Positions 1 through 7,467 are shown, numbered from the stretch's first letter. The stretch: DNA of 19,821 nucleotides from Deltaproteobacteria bacterium (GCA_026388755.1 JAPLJE010000334.1:1-19821); one strand, 5' to 3'. Numbers and translations are program-made. The notes: a model not told the origin generated them from the letters alone.

Positions 1-120
1 CTCAGGCACATCGCCTTGAACATGATAAAAAAAGAAACGTCATCAAAAAAGAGCATCAAATCCAAACGACTGAGGGCTGGATGGGATAATGAGTACCTTG
101 TGAAAGTCCTGGCCAGCTAA
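1..120 (+). CDS. ISAs1-family transposase, C-terminal fragment (cut by window start)
   Basis: Frame 1 reads from the first base to a TAA at 118-120 and gives 39 residues. It begins LRHIALNMIKKE and ends RAGWDNEYLVKVLAS. The pattern 'LRxIALNxxKxE...SIKxKRLRAGWDxxYLxKVL' is the typical C-terminus of ISAs1 (H-repeat-associated) DDE transposases, which move the element by cut and paste. The catalytic DDE residues lie upstream of the window, so whether the full gene is intact is unknown. Family assignment rests on recognising this C-terminal signature. Confidence 0.82.
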   Translation, partial: LRHIALNMIKKETSSKKSIKSKRLRAGWDNEYLVKVLAS

Positions 121-141
121 TTTCCAAATGCGGTTACCCTG
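1..141 (+). mobile_element. Right end of an ISAs1-family insertion sequence
   Basis: The window opens inside an insertion sequence. Positions 1-120 encode the end of a transposase. The stop is followed by 21 bases (121-141) ending in TTACCCTG. Read inward this starts CAGGGTAACCGCATTTGG, which fits the CAGGG-type terminal inverted repeat I recall for ISAs1 elements. The left end lies outside the window, so neither the partner repeat nor the target duplication can be checked. Bases just after 141 (CCGGTTCAGC) would be one copy of the 8-10 bp target duplication expected for this family. The boundary at 141 is inferred from the motif. Confidence 0.7.
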
Positions 142-160
142 CCGGTTCAGCGCTCGACGG

Positions 161-189
161 TTGATATGGCATTTATTTTGCTTTATAAT
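161..189 (+). promoter_or_regulatory. Sigma70-type promoter downstream of the IS end
   Basis: TTGATA at 161-166 and a perfect TATAAT at 184-189 are separated by 17 bases. Transcription would begin near 196, about 40 bases before the ATG at 238. It is the best-scoring promoter in the window by eye. It sits about 20 bases past the inferred IS terminus, so it is probably chromosomal rather than part of the IS. Confidence 0.7.
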
Positions 190-237
190 TAATGCCCTGT
201 TGTTCCGGGCTTTCTAATGAATGATCAAGAGGCGACC

Positions 238-576
238 ATGAAAAAAATCGGATTGACTTTTCTGACTCTATTATTTGTAACCGGACTGATGGTTGGAGGC
301 GCGCAGGCCCACTGGCACGGGTATTACCGGGGGTGGGGGCCCGGAATATATTGGGGAGCGCCGATCGTGGTGGGGCCGCCATTGTATCCTTACGGTTATT
401 ATCCGTCTCCCGTGGTTGTGCCGCAGGCACCGGTATATGTGCAGCCGCAGGAGGAACCCTATTACTGGTACTACTGCGAAGATCCAAAAGGGTATTACCC
501 ATATATCCAGAATTGTCCGGGCGGATGGATGAAAGTGGTACCGGATACAAACCCACAGACAGCTCCCCCCAACTGA
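238..576 (+). CDS. Small secreted Tyr/Gly/Pro-rich protein with a CPGGW motif
   Basis: This 112-residue protein has a clear Sec signal peptide: MKK, a hydrophobic core at residues 4-20, and a likely AQA cleavage site after residue 24. The mature part is rich in Tyr, Gly, Pro and Trp. It ends in a conserved-looking block with two cysteines (C80 and C93), YYWYYC...YYPYIQNCPGGWMKVVP. That block recurs in many short exported proteins of Proteobacteria with no assigned function. The ATG at 238 is preferred over the one at 217 because it has an AGAGGCG ribosome site at about the right distance and gives a proper signal peptide. The next gene, a lipoprotein, starts 18 bases downstream, so the two are probably co-transcribed and act in the periplasm or outer membrane. 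Function unknown. Confidence 0.75.
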   Translation: MKKIGLTFLTLLFVTGLMVGGAQAHWHGYYRGWGPGIYWGAPIVVGPPLYPYGYYPSPVVVPQAPVYVQPQEEPYYWYYCEDPKGYYPYIQNCPGGWMKVVPDTNPQTAPPN

Positions 577-594
577 TTGCGAAGGATATGAACT

Positions 595-1125
595 ATGATC
601 TGGATACGAAAATTTCTGATAATTCTGGCTGTGATCGCAGTGAGCGGATGCGCGACAATTCCTCCGGGCCCAAGCGTCACGGTGATGCCGCCTCCAGGCA
701 AGCCATTTGAAGCATTCCAGATGGATGATTCCGCCTGCAGGCAATGGGCTGAGACTCAGTCCGGATGGCGTGCCAATGACACCGTCAATGAAAACCTGGC
801 CAGCGGAGCAGCGATTGGAACGCTGCTGGGGGCTGGCCTGGGAGCAGCGATCGGCTCTGCTTCCGGCCATGTTGGCGCCGGTGCTGGAATTGGGGCCGCG
901 GGCGGACTGGCTCTGGGAGCTGCCGGGGCAAGCGAACCTGCCCGTGCGGCCGGGTATGAAGTCCAGAGGCGGTACGACATCGCCTATCAACAGTGCATGT
1001 ATTCGAAAGGAAACCAGGTGCCGGGTGTCGTCCGTGTACCCAGAAGGGTTTATTATTTGCCACCGCCCCCGCCGCCGGGTTATGCTCGGCCATATTACGG
1101 ATATCCCCCGCCACCGCCGTATTGA
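595..1125 (+). CDS. Glycine-zipper lipoprotein (YMGG-like)
   Basis: The product is 176 residues. The N-terminus is a lipoprotein signal peptide with a lipobox around AVSGC (lipidated Cys19). Residues about 60-110 form a glycine zipper, a run of small residues with G or A every fourth position (GTLLGAGLGAAIGSASG and onward), as in the YMGG/2TM glycine-zipper proteins that insert in or pack against membranes. The C-terminus is Pro/Tyr-rich (PPPPPPGYARPYYG), echoing the composition of the gene before it. The start at 595 is set by GAAGGA at 581-586. It lies 18 bases after the upstream stop and is followed by a perfect palindrome. An outer-membrane or periplasmic structural role is inferred; no enzyme motif is visible. 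Confidence 0.75.
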   Translation: MIWIRKFLIILAVIAVSGCATIPPGPSVTVMPPPGKPFEAFQMDDSACRQWAETQSGWRANDTVNENLASGAAIGTLLGAGLGAAIGSASGHVGAGAGIGAAGGLALGAAGASEPARAAGYEVQRRYDIAYQQCMYSKGNQVPGVVRVPRRVYYLPPPPPPGYARPYYGYPPPPPY

Positions 1126-1141
1126 AATCCTGACGCTGAAA

Positions 1142-1171
1142 AGGCAGTTCACGGAATTCCGTGAACTGCCT
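1142..1171. terminator. Perfect 30-bp palindrome after the lipoprotein gene (possible terminator)
   Basis: The half-site AGGCAGTTCACGGAA is followed directly by its exact reverse complement, centred on GAATTC. It starts 17 bases after the lipoprotein stop and could form a 13-bp stem with a 4-base loop in RNA. There is no T-run on either side, so it is not a textbook intrinsic terminator. It could also be an RNA-stabilising 3' hairpin or a protein-binding palindrome. Confidence 0.45.
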
Positions 1172-1267
1172 GCGGCACTCCTTAACCATTGACAAAAACT
1201 GTCTTATTTCCTTAAATTCCCATCCAGGCAGACCATTCCAGCTTGACTTTCACATTTCATAAATTCC

Positions 1268-1296
1268 TTGTTTTCTTTGCCTGCTGTGTATAAAAT
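1268..1296 (+). promoter_or_regulatory. Candidate promoter for lolA-nadA
   Basis: TTGTTT (1268-1273) and TAAAAT (1291-1296) are spaced by 17 bases, in an AT-rich stretch. The gap of about 300 bases between the lipoprotein and lolA holds the palindrome at 1142-1171, this candidate and a 26-codon open frame at 1323-1403; I see no other gene in it. Moderate match only. Confidence 0.35.
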
Positions 1297-1429
1297 ATAA
1301 CTTTTTTTATGGATTATATCTTATGGCAAGACATGAAAGCCAAAAGCAATGGGGCGAGGAAAGACAATTGCCGGATACTTTCTACCGATTGCCTGTCGTC
1401 TGATTTCACATAAACATGTATGGGGATTT

Positions 1430-2128
1430 ATGAAAAATAAGCGGTTATTTTTTCTATCGGCAGTGTTAATCCTGGCTCTCAGCCTGCCAGGGTTTTCCAA
1501 GGAAATTGAGGCTCAGACACCGGCATCTTCTGTAAAACCTTCGGGGCTTTCTTTGGATGATATTCTGAAACGCCTGGAGAGCCGGTATTCAGCCCCCGGG
1601 TTTTCAGCCCGTTTTTTTCAGACCTCCACCCTGAAGGCTATGGATATTACGGAAACTGCCTCCGGTGCGATGGTGGTCAAACGGCCGGGCATGATGCGCT
1701 GGGTCTATGAAAAGCCCGACAAACAGGTGATCGTCACAGACGGCAAACAGCTCTGGATTCACCGGCCGGCCGACAATCAGGTGACCGTTGGCAGCGCTCC
1801 TTCTTTTTTTGGAGACGGCAAGGGCGCCAGCTTTCTTTCCAATATCCAGTCGATTCGTAAAACATTTACTGTGACGCTGGAGAAAATGAATGCCAGCCAG
1901 GAATACGTTTTAAAGCTGGTTCCCATGGACAAATCCTATGATCTGTCATCGGTGCTGCTGGTGGTTTCAAACGATACCTTTGATATTGTCGAGGTGGTCA
2001 CCTATAATTCGTATGAAGACGAAACCCGCATCGAGCTGAGCAATATTCAAATCGAGCAGAATCTGGATGACGCCCAGTTCAAGTTCACGATTCCTCAGGG
2101 TGCTGAAGTGGTTAAAATGGAGGGGTAA
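1430..2128 (+). CDS. lolA: Outer-membrane lipoprotein carrier protein LolA
   Basis: LolA is the periplasmic chaperone that takes lipoproteins from the LolCDE transporter and delivers them to the outer membrane. The 232-residue product has a signal peptide (MKNKRLFFL, then a hydrophobic stretch to about residue 20). The LolA fold signature follows: FSARFFQTSTLKAMDITETA, then G-MVVKRPGMMRWVYEKPDKQVIVTDGKQLWIH, and later repeated beta-strand patterns up to FKFTIPQGAEVV. The ATG at 1430 is chosen because it has TGGGGA just upstream and starts directly at the signal peptide. An upstream in-frame ATG at 1349 would add 27 residues with no signal-peptide character. nadA follows 12 bases later, so the two form an operon. 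The preceding glycine-zipper lipoprotein could be among its clients, but nothing specific shows it. Confidence 0.9.
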   Translation: MKNKRLFFLSAVLILALSLPGFSKEIEAQTPASSVKPSGLSLDDILKRLESRYSAPGFSARFFQTSTLKAMDITETASGAMVVKRPGMMRWVYEKPDKQVIVTDGKQLWIHRPADNQVTVGSAPSFFGDGKGASFLSNIQSIRKTFTVTLEKMNASQEYVLKLVPMDKSYDLSSVLLVVSNDTFDIVEVVTYNSYEDETRIELSNIQIEQNLDDAQFKFTIPQGAEVVKMEG

Positions 2129-2140
2129 GTAGGGGGGCTT

Positions 2141-3037
2141 GTGAAGGAAACGATTAGAAGGCTGTTGAAAGAAAGACGGGCGATTTTGCTGGCCCACAAT
2201 TATCAGCCGCCCGAGATTCAGGAAGTGGCCGATCTCTGCGGGGATTCTCTGGAGCTGAGCATTAAAGCCTCCGAAACCGATGCAGCGGTCATTGTGTTCT
2301 GCGGGGTTCATTTCATGGCAGAGACCGCATCCATTTTATCCCCTGAAAAAACCGTTCTGCTTCCCCGCCTGAATGCCGGATGCCCCATGGCCGACATGAT
2401 TACGCCAGAAGCGCTTTTGGCAAAACTTGCGGAACTGGGACCCATGCCGGTCGTGACTTATGTCAACTCTCCGGCATCGGTAAAGGCCCTGTCGACCGTC
2501 TGCTGTACTTCCGCCAATGTGCTGGCTGTGGTCAACAGTCTGGATGCGCCGGAGATCCTGATGACGCCTGACCGAAACCTGGCCCGTTATGCGGCTTCGC
2601 AAACCCCGAAAACCATTCATGCCTGGGAAGGATATTGCCCGATTCATGACTGTCTGACACCGGAAGCTATGGTGACGGCCAGAAAAGCGCATCCGGATGC
2701 GGTGTTCATGGCCCATCCCGAATGCCGGAAAGCCGTTCTGGATATGGCCGATACCGTGCTCAGCACTTCCGGCATGATCCGGTTTGCAAAAACGTCGCCG
2801 CATCTGGCTTTTATTGTGGGAACAGAAGTGGGGCTGATGCATGCTCTGCAAAAAGCCTGTCCGGATAAAGCGTTCTATCCGGCATCGGCGAGCATGATCT
2901 GTCCGGATATGAAGAAAATTCATCTGGAAGATGTGATCAGAAGCCTGGAAACCCTTGAAGGCCAGGTGAAGGTTCCGGAATCGGTTCGTGTTCCTGCCCT
3001 TGAAGCGGTTCGTCGGATGATCGGGATTGCGGGATGA
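2141..3037 (+). CDS. nadA: Quinolinate synthase NadA
   Basis: NadA condenses iminoaspartate with dihydroxyacetone phosphate to give quinolinate, the second step of de novo NAD synthesis, using an oxygen-sensitive [4Fe-4S] cluster. The 298-residue protein is of the short NadA form. All three cluster cysteines are visible: C81 in NAGCPMAD, C166 in WEGYCPIHD and C254 in SMICPDMKK. Other family motifs are AHNYQ (19-22), GDSLELS and TYVNSPASVKALSTVCCTSAN. Translation starts at GTG 2141, preceded by AGGGGGG at 2131-2137. It lies 12 bases after lolA. nadB and nadC are not in the window. The gene ends before a hairpin shared with the convergent yebC. Confidence 0.95.
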   Translation: MKETIRRLLKERRAILLAHNYQPPEIQEVADLCGDSLELSIKASETDAAVIVFCGVHFMAETASILSPEKTVLLPRLNAGCPMADMITPEALLAKLAELGPMPVVTYVNSPASVKALSTVCCTSANVLAVVNSLDAPEILMTPDRNLARYAASQTPKTIHAWEGYCPIHDCLTPEAMVTARKAHPDAVFMAHPECRKAVLDMADTVLSTSGMIRFAKTSPHLAFIVGTEVGLMHALQKACPDKAFYPASASMICPDMKKIHLEDVIRSLETLEGQVKVPESVRVPALEAVRRMIGIAG

Positions 3038-3044
3038 TTCATTC

Positions 3045-3073
3045 AAATCCCCCTTTAAAAAAAAGAGGGATTT
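3045..3073. terminator. Bidirectional intrinsic terminator between nadA and yebC
   Basis: AAATCCCCCTTTT is followed by a near-exact complement, AAAAGAGGGATTT (one mismatched pair), with A/T-rich loop and flanks. It lies 7 bases after the nadA stop and 27 bases beyond the yebC stop on the other strand, as expected for a terminator serving convergent genes. Confidence 0.65.
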
Positions 3074-3100
3074 AAGTTAGTGCTTATGTTCCCATAGATT

Positions 3101-3844
3101 TTACAGCCGGCTCATGACCTCGTCCGAAATGTCCGCGTTGGTGTGAACCTTCTGGACGTCATCACAGTCCTCGAGGGTATCCATCAGGCGGATCATCTGC
3201 TCGGCCTCTTTTCCTTCCAGATTCAAGGTGGTCTGGGGCAGCAGGGTGACTTCCGCATTGCTGAAGGGAATGGCGGCCTCTTCCAGGGCCTGGCGGACCG
3301 ATTCAAAATCCGCAGGCGCCGTGATGACCTCAAAGCCGTCCTTATCTTCCCGAACATCTTCCGCACCGGCCTCCAGGGCAATTTCCATAAGTTTGTCTTC
3401 GGTTGTAGCTTTGAGATCGATGCTCATGTAGCCTTTTTTGTTGAACATCCAGGCCACACAACCGTTTTCACCCAGATTCCCGCCGCATTTGTTGAAGATA
3501 TGACGAATTTCGGCCACTGCCCGGTTTTTATTGTCGGTTAACGATTCCACGATGACGGCTGCGCCGCCCGGGCCATAGCCTTCATAAGTGCTTTCTTCAT
3601 AACTGACGCCTTCCAGCTCACCGGTTCCTTTTTTTATGGCCCGATCGATATTGTCTTTGGGCATATTTTCACTTTTTGCATCCAGAACCGCGGTTCGCAG
3701 CCTGGGATTTGCTGAGATATCTCCGCCTCCCATCCGGGCGGCAATGGTGATTTCCTTGATCAGCTTGGTAAATATTTTACCTCTTTTGGCGTCTGCAGCG
3801 CCTTTTTTGTGCTTGATGGTTGACCATTTATTGTGACCTGACAT
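3101..3844 (-). CDS. yebC: YebC/PmpR (TACO1) family protein
   Basis: The product is 247 residues, the normal length for this family. It opens with the diagnostic [25 protein letters not shown], continues with [17 protein letters not shown] and [12 protein letters not shown], and has [14 protein letters not shown] in the centre. Members were described as DNA-binding regulators. Some bacterial and mitochondrial (TACO1) members are reported to assist translation of particular, notably proline-rich, stretches; which role applies here cannot be read from sequence. AGGAGG lies 6 bases before the ATG. It is the last gene of the minus-strand operon, 23 bases after rlmE. Confidence 0.93.
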   Translation of the reverse strand: MSGHNKWSTIKHKKGAADAKRGKIFTKLIKEITIAARMGGGDISANPRLRTAVLDAKSENMPKDNIDRAIKKGTGELEGVSYEESTYEGYGPGGAAVIVESLTDNKNRAVAEIRHIFNKCGGNLGENGCVAWMFNKKGYMSIDLKATTEDKLMEIALEAGAEDVREDKDGFEVITAPADFESVRQALEEAAIPFSNAEVTLLPQTTLNLEGKEAEQMIRLMDTLEDCDDVQKVHTNADISDEVMSRL

Positions 3845-3867
3845 GAAAAGCCTCCTGTCATCTGTTT

Positions 3868-4470
3868 TTATCGTTTGTTGAGTCCAATGATATAAATTTC
3901 CCGGCTGGCCTTTCGGCTGCTCTGGGGTTTAAAAATTCGATGCTTGTTAAATAAGGATTTAATCTGCTGGATGAATGCCTCAGAATCCTCACCCTGAAAT
4001 ATTTTACAGACAAAAGACCCTCCGGGCAAGAGTCTGTTTTGAGCGATGGAGAGTGCTGCCTGGCAAAGGTCAAAGGATCTGGCCGCATCAACGGATTTGT
4101 TGCCGGTTGTTGAAGGCGCCATATCGCTGATGACCACATGAAAATCCCGGCCAATGGCTGCGGATATCTCATCGGGCAGAGCCAGCATATCGGCGATGAA
4201 CACACGAACATGGGCAGGAAAACTGACGGTCACGGGTTTCAGATCGATGCCGATGACGCTTCCGGTAGGTCCTGTGAGGGAGGCAGCCAGCATCAGCCAT
4301 GAACCCGGCGAACAGCCCAGATCCAGAACGCTGTTTCCCATTTTAATCAGATTGACTTTTTGCTGAATCTCCTGAAGTTTGAAAACGGATCGGGCCGGAA
4401 AATGATCTTTTCTGGCCTTCTGGGTGTAATGATCTTCCCATGGATTTTTTTTGGACCGGGAGCTGTGCAT
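3868..4470 (-). CDS. rlmE: 23S rRNA 2'-O-ribose U2552 methyltransferase RlmE (FtsJ/RrmJ)
   Basis: RlmE methylates the 2'-hydroxyl of U2552 in the A loop of 23S rRNA during late 50S assembly, using S-adenosylmethionine. The 200-residue protein shows the Rossmann motif [11 protein letters not shown] (48-58) for SAM. The K-D-K-E catalytic tetrad is complete: K31 (SVFKLQ), D116 (SDMAPST), K156 (VCKIFQG) and E191 (SREIY). The start [20 protein letters not shown] is typical. Its ATG overlaps the radA stop in TAATG, so the two are translationally coupled. Intact and confidently identified. Confidence 0.93.
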   Translation of the reverse strand: MHSSRSKKNPWEDHYTQKARKDHFPARSVFKLQEIQQKVNLIKMGNSVLDLGCSPGSWLMLAASLTGPTGSVIGIDLKPVTVSFPAHVRVFIADMLALPDEISAAIGRDFHVVISDMAPSTTGNKSVDAARSFDLCQAALSIAQNRLLPGGSFVCKIFQGEDSEAFIQQIKSLFNKHRIFKPQSSRKASREIYIIGLNKR

Positions 4471-5837
4471 TAAAAAAGAATCTCCATGGCCTCTTTCAGT
4501 GACTGAATCCCGACAAGTTCAATTCCCTGAACCTGAGATGCCCGTTTCAGGTTGCTGGCGGGAATCAGGCATCGGGTAAACCCCAGTTTACAGGATTCCG
4601 AAATTCGTGCATCGACCTGGCCGATGGCCCGGACCTCGCTGGTCAGGCCGACTTCTCCCACAACAACCGTGCTGTCGTCAATGGGCTTGTCCAGAAAACT
4701 CGAGGCTACGGCACAGACAATCCCCAGATCCACTGCCGGCTCATCTGTCCGAACGCCGCCGGCAACATTCATGAATAAGTCATGGCCCATCAGGTGAATG
4801 CCCAGCTTTCTTTCAATGACAGCCATCAGAAGCGCCACGCGATTGGAATCCAGCCCAAGTATGGTTCTTCGGGGGGTTCCCCAGTTGCTGCTGCTGGCAA
4901 GGGCCTGAATCTCAATCAGGATGGGCCGGGTGCCTTCCATGCTGGCGGTTACCACGGATCCCGGAGCATGGTCAGGCCGTTCGGCAAGAAAAATGGCCGA
5001 AGGATTGGTCACTTCTTCAAGCCCTTTATCCCGCATTTCAAATACGCCGATTTCATTGGTTGAGCCGAACCGGTTCTTGACTGCCCTCAGAATGCGGAAC
5101 AGGTGATTTCGGTCCCCTTCAAAATACAGCACGGTGTCCACCATGTGCTCCAGAAGTCTGGGGCCGGCAATGGCCCCTTCTTTGGTGACATGACCCACCA
5201 GAAACATGGGAATGCCGGTTTTCTTGGCTGCCAGCATCAGGCGAAGGGTGGCTTCACGAACCTGGCTGACGGTTCCGGGAGCAGAGGAAATGTCGCTGTT
5301 AAACATGGTCTGGATGGAATCAATCACCAGGACATCGGGTTTGACGGATTCCAGCAGGGAAAGAATGATGTCGATGTCAATTTCGGATACGACGAGAAAA
5401 TTGGGTGACAGGGTAGAGAGCCTTTTGCTGCGCATGCTGAGCTGACGAACCGATTCTTCGCCGGATACGTAAAGCACGCGATGCCCCTGAACCGCAAAGC
5501 AGTGAAGCGCCTGAAGCATCAATGTCGATTTGCCTATGCCAGGGTCTCCGCCGATCAGAACCAGCGAACCTTTTACCAGGCCACCCCCCAATACCCGGTC
5601 AAATTCCCCGATGCCGCTTGGTAGCCGCTCTTCGGTATCGCATATCACCTGATCGATGGGAATGGGCTTGGACCGCGATGAAGAAAAGCGGGAATCGACC
5701 TGTGCAAATGAGTTCCCTTCCTCGACCAGGCTTTCCCAGGCGCCGCATTCCGGGCATTTCCCCATCCATTTTGGAGTCTGGTATCCGCAAGACTGGCAGG
5801 CGAAAATGGTTTTTTGGTTTTTTTTCACAGAAAACAA
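4470..5837 (-). CDS. radA: DNA repair protein RadA
   Basis: RadA is a RecA-like, hexameric ATPase that drives branch migration during recombination and helps process stalled forks. The 455-residue protein has, in order, an N-terminal C4 zinc finger (C14, C17, C28, C31; FACQSCGYQTPKWMGKCPEC), a Walker A GGDPGIGKST with K103, the RadA-specific KNRFG motif near residue 255, and a Lon-protease-like C-terminal domain (LFMNVAGGVRTDEPAVDLGI). The listed start is TTG at 5837. A GTG at 5828 is an equally good or better candidate: it still keeps the zinc finger and would overlap a frame-corrected ltaE stop in GTGA. It sits between ltaE and rlmE in a compact operon. Confidence 0.94.
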   Translation of the reverse strand: MFSVKKNQKTIFACQSCGYQTPKWMGKCPECGAWESLVEEGNSFAQVDSRFSSSRSKPIPIDQVICDTEERLPSGIGEFDRVLGGGLVKGSLVLIGGDPGIGKSTLMLQALHCFAVQGHRVLYVSGEESVRQLSMRSKRLSTLSPNFLVVSEIDIDIILSLLESVKPDVLVIDSIQTMFNSDISSAPGTVSQVREATLRLMLAAKKTGIPMFLVGHVTKEGAIAGPRLLEHMVDTVLYFEGDRNHLFRILRAVKNRFGSTNEIGVFEMRDKGLEEVTNPSAIFLAERPDHAPGSVVTASMEGTRPILIEIQALASSSNWGTPRRTILGLDSNRVALLMAVIERKLGIHLMGHDLFMNVAGGVRTDEPAVDLGIVCAVASSFLDKPIDDSTVVVGEVGLTSEVRAIGQVDARISESCKLGFTRCLIPASNLKRASQVQGIELVGIQSLKEAMEILF

Positions 5838-6809
5838 TCAAAATGATCCAAAATAGGGAATCCGTGATGAAACCGGATGGTCGTGACGGGTGATAAAAAA
5901 ATCATGATCTTTTAAAAAAGATGACAGCAATGTGCTTGATTGTGCGGGCGTCTCCATAAACACCATATTGGTCTGAACCGCGTCAAGATCAATTCGAATC
6001 TCGGCGATTTCGGAGAGTTTCTGCGCCAGAAACCCCGCATGATCATGATCTTCTGCAAGGCGTTCAACATGGGACGTGAGAGCGACAATTCCTGCTGCCG
6101 CCAGAATGCCAGCTTGGCGCATGCCGCCCCCCAGCATTTTCCGCCAGCGAAGCGCCTTTTGAATGAGATGGGCCGGACCGCAAAGCAATGACCCGACGGG
6201 CGCGCCAAGTCCCTTTGACAGGCACACCGAGACCGTGTCGGCATGGCGTGCAATCTCATGAACCGGAACCCTCAGTTTGACGGCTGCATTGAAAATTCTG
6301 GCTCCGTCCAGGTGAAGCCCCAAATAATTGGAACCGGCAAGGGCGAATGCCTGTGCCAGGTAGTCCATGGGAAGCACCTTGCCGGCCTGGGTATTCTCCA
6401 GGCAGAGTAGCCGGGTTTTGGCAAAATGAAAATCATCGGGTTTGATGAGCGATTGAACCCGGCCCAGATCCAGGGTTCCATCGGGTAAAAAATCAAGCGG
6501 CTGGGGCTGGATGCTTCCCAGGACTGCGGCGCCCCCTCCTTCATACCGGTAGGTATGGGCCTGCTGTCCCACGATGTATTCATCTCCGCGCTCGCAGTGG
6601 CTCAATAGCCCCAGAAGATTGCCCTGGGTACCGCTGGAGACAAACAATGCCGCTTCTTTTTGAAGCATTTCCGCAGCAATGGCCTGAAGCCGGTTGACCG
6701 TAGGGTCTTCTCCATAAACGTCATCGCCGACTTCCGCGACGGCCATTGCTGTCCGCATGGCCGGGGTTGGTCGGGTAACCGTGTCGCTGCGTAAATCAAT
6801 AACCTTCAA
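5838..6809 (-). CDS. ltaE: Low-specificity L-threonine aldolase, probable C-terminal frameshift
   Basis: This PLP enzyme cleaves L-threonine/allo-threonine to glycine and acetaldehyde. Family motifs are clear: IDLRSDTVTRPTPAMR, VGDDVYGEDPTVN, LFVSSGTQGNL, LHLDGARIFNA, and the Schiff-base lysine in LSKGLGAPVGS (K199 in this numbering). The start is taken as TTG 6809, preceded by AAAGGG and 10 bases after the upstream stop. An ATG at 6854 would add 15 residues not seen in the family and would overlap the upstream gene. The last residues (RHDHPVSSRIPYFGSF) do not look like the family C-terminus. Removing one base from the A7 run at 5895-5901 yields a better-fitting tail (SPVTTIRFHHGF...) that ends at 5825. 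So the gene is probably frameshifted near its end, or the base call is wrong. Confidence 0.85.
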   Translation of the reverse strand: MKVIDLRSDTVTRPTPAMRTAMAVAEVGDDVYGEDPTVNRLQAIAAEMLQKEAALFVSSGTQGNLLGLLSHCERGDEYIVGQQAHTYRYEGGGAAVLGSIQPQPLDFLPDGTLDLGRVQSLIKPDDFHFAKTRLLCLENTQAGKVLPMDYLAQAFALAGSNYLGLHLDGARIFNAAVKLRVPVHEIARHADTVSVCLSKGLGAPVGSLLCGPAHLIQKALRWRKMLGGGMRQAGILAAAGIVALTSHVERLAEDHDHAGFLAQKLSEIAEIRIDLDAVQTNMVFMETPAQSSTLLSSFLKDHDFFITRHDHPVSSRIPYFGSF

Positions 6810-6819
6810 TAAATCCCTT

Positions 6820-7374
6820 TCATCCCCATGTACGGGGTTTGCAGATAATCTCACGAATACATAAATCGGTAAAAATGTCCGATTGGTTGGCCGGCCGGAT
6901 GATCAGCGCCGTGTCGACCCCTTTAGCTGTGCCGCCGATGGCGACAATGTCTTTTCCGGAAAGAGCGCCTGAGTCGGCTGCCATGATGGAGATTTCCACG
7001 GCCACCTTGGTCCCCTGGCCGAATAGCCTTAAGGTGTCGGCAATCAGAAGGGCAGGATACAGTCCTTGATATTTTTTGGATATGGAGCGTTCCACACCGG
7101 AGAGGGCATGGGTGGCTGAAACCACTGTGGCGCCTTTTTTTTCCAGATCGCGTTTAACGCCAGCGGGCATGACGGTTTTAAAGGGCTCCCGGAATCCGCA
7201 ATGATAGGTAACGACGGTCAGGCGAAAACCGGCAAAAACATCCAATGCTTTGTAAGCGGTTTCCCCCGATGTTGAACTGACAACCACTTCATCCAGACCC
7301 AGTTCTTTTCCTCTTTGGAAGGCAGTTGCCAGGGCCTGGTCCGTGTTGGAAACGCCGGGTTTTTCAAAAATCAT
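6820..7374 (-). CDS. Stand-alone pyruvate-kinase alpha/beta (PK_C)-like domain protein
   Basis: The 184-residue soluble protein resembles the C-terminal alpha/beta domain of pyruvate kinase, without the catalytic barrel. The signature is VVVSSTSGETAYKALDVFAGFRLTVVTYHCGFREPF, followed by a Rossmann-like pattern and GKDIVAIGGTAKGVDTALIIRPA near the end. In pyruvate kinase this domain holds the allosteric effector site; free-standing versions occur in anaerobic bacteria and archaea and have no established role. AGGAGG lies 7 bases before the ATG. It leads the operon that continues with ltaE 10 bases downstream. Assignment is from pattern recognition; no catalytic residue can be named. Confidence 0.7.
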   Translation of the reverse strand: MIFEKPGVSNTDQALATAFQRGKELGLDEVVVSSTSGETAYKALDVFAGFRLTVVTYHCGFREPFKTVMPAGVKRDLEKKGATVVSATHALSGVERSISKKYQGLYPALLIADTLRLFGQGTKVAVEISIMAADSGALSGKDIVAIGGTAKGVDTALIIRPANQSDIFTDLCIREIICKPRTWG

Positions 7375-7428
7375 TCTGTGGCCTCCTGGCCTGAGTGTCG
7401 CGTTTCAGGCAGAAGGCAGACAGGATGC

Positions 7429-7464
7429 AACTGCCTGCCTTCAAGTGACGACAACAAGGCAGTT
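7429..7464. repeat. Inverted repeat just after the HU gene
   Basis: AACTGCCT (7429-7436) and AGGCAGTT (7457-7464) form an 8-bp stem around a 20-base spacer. It begins 3 bases past the HU stop on the minus strand. A competing AAGTGA/TCACTT pair overlaps it. There is no T-run, so it is a weak terminator at best. It shares AAGGCAGTTCAC exactly with the palindrome at 1142-1171. Confidence 0.4.
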
Positions 7465-7467
7465 CAC

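Noticed and set aside
271..1152. A 293-codon minus-strand open frame across the two small export genes
   Set aside because: It is low-complexity and Arg/Ser/His-rich, antisense to two genes with clear signal peptides and ribosome sites.
2336..3046. A 236-codon minus-strand open frame opposite nadA
   Set aside because: A shadow of nadA, whose three cluster cysteines and length are intact; the antisense product has no recognisable fold.
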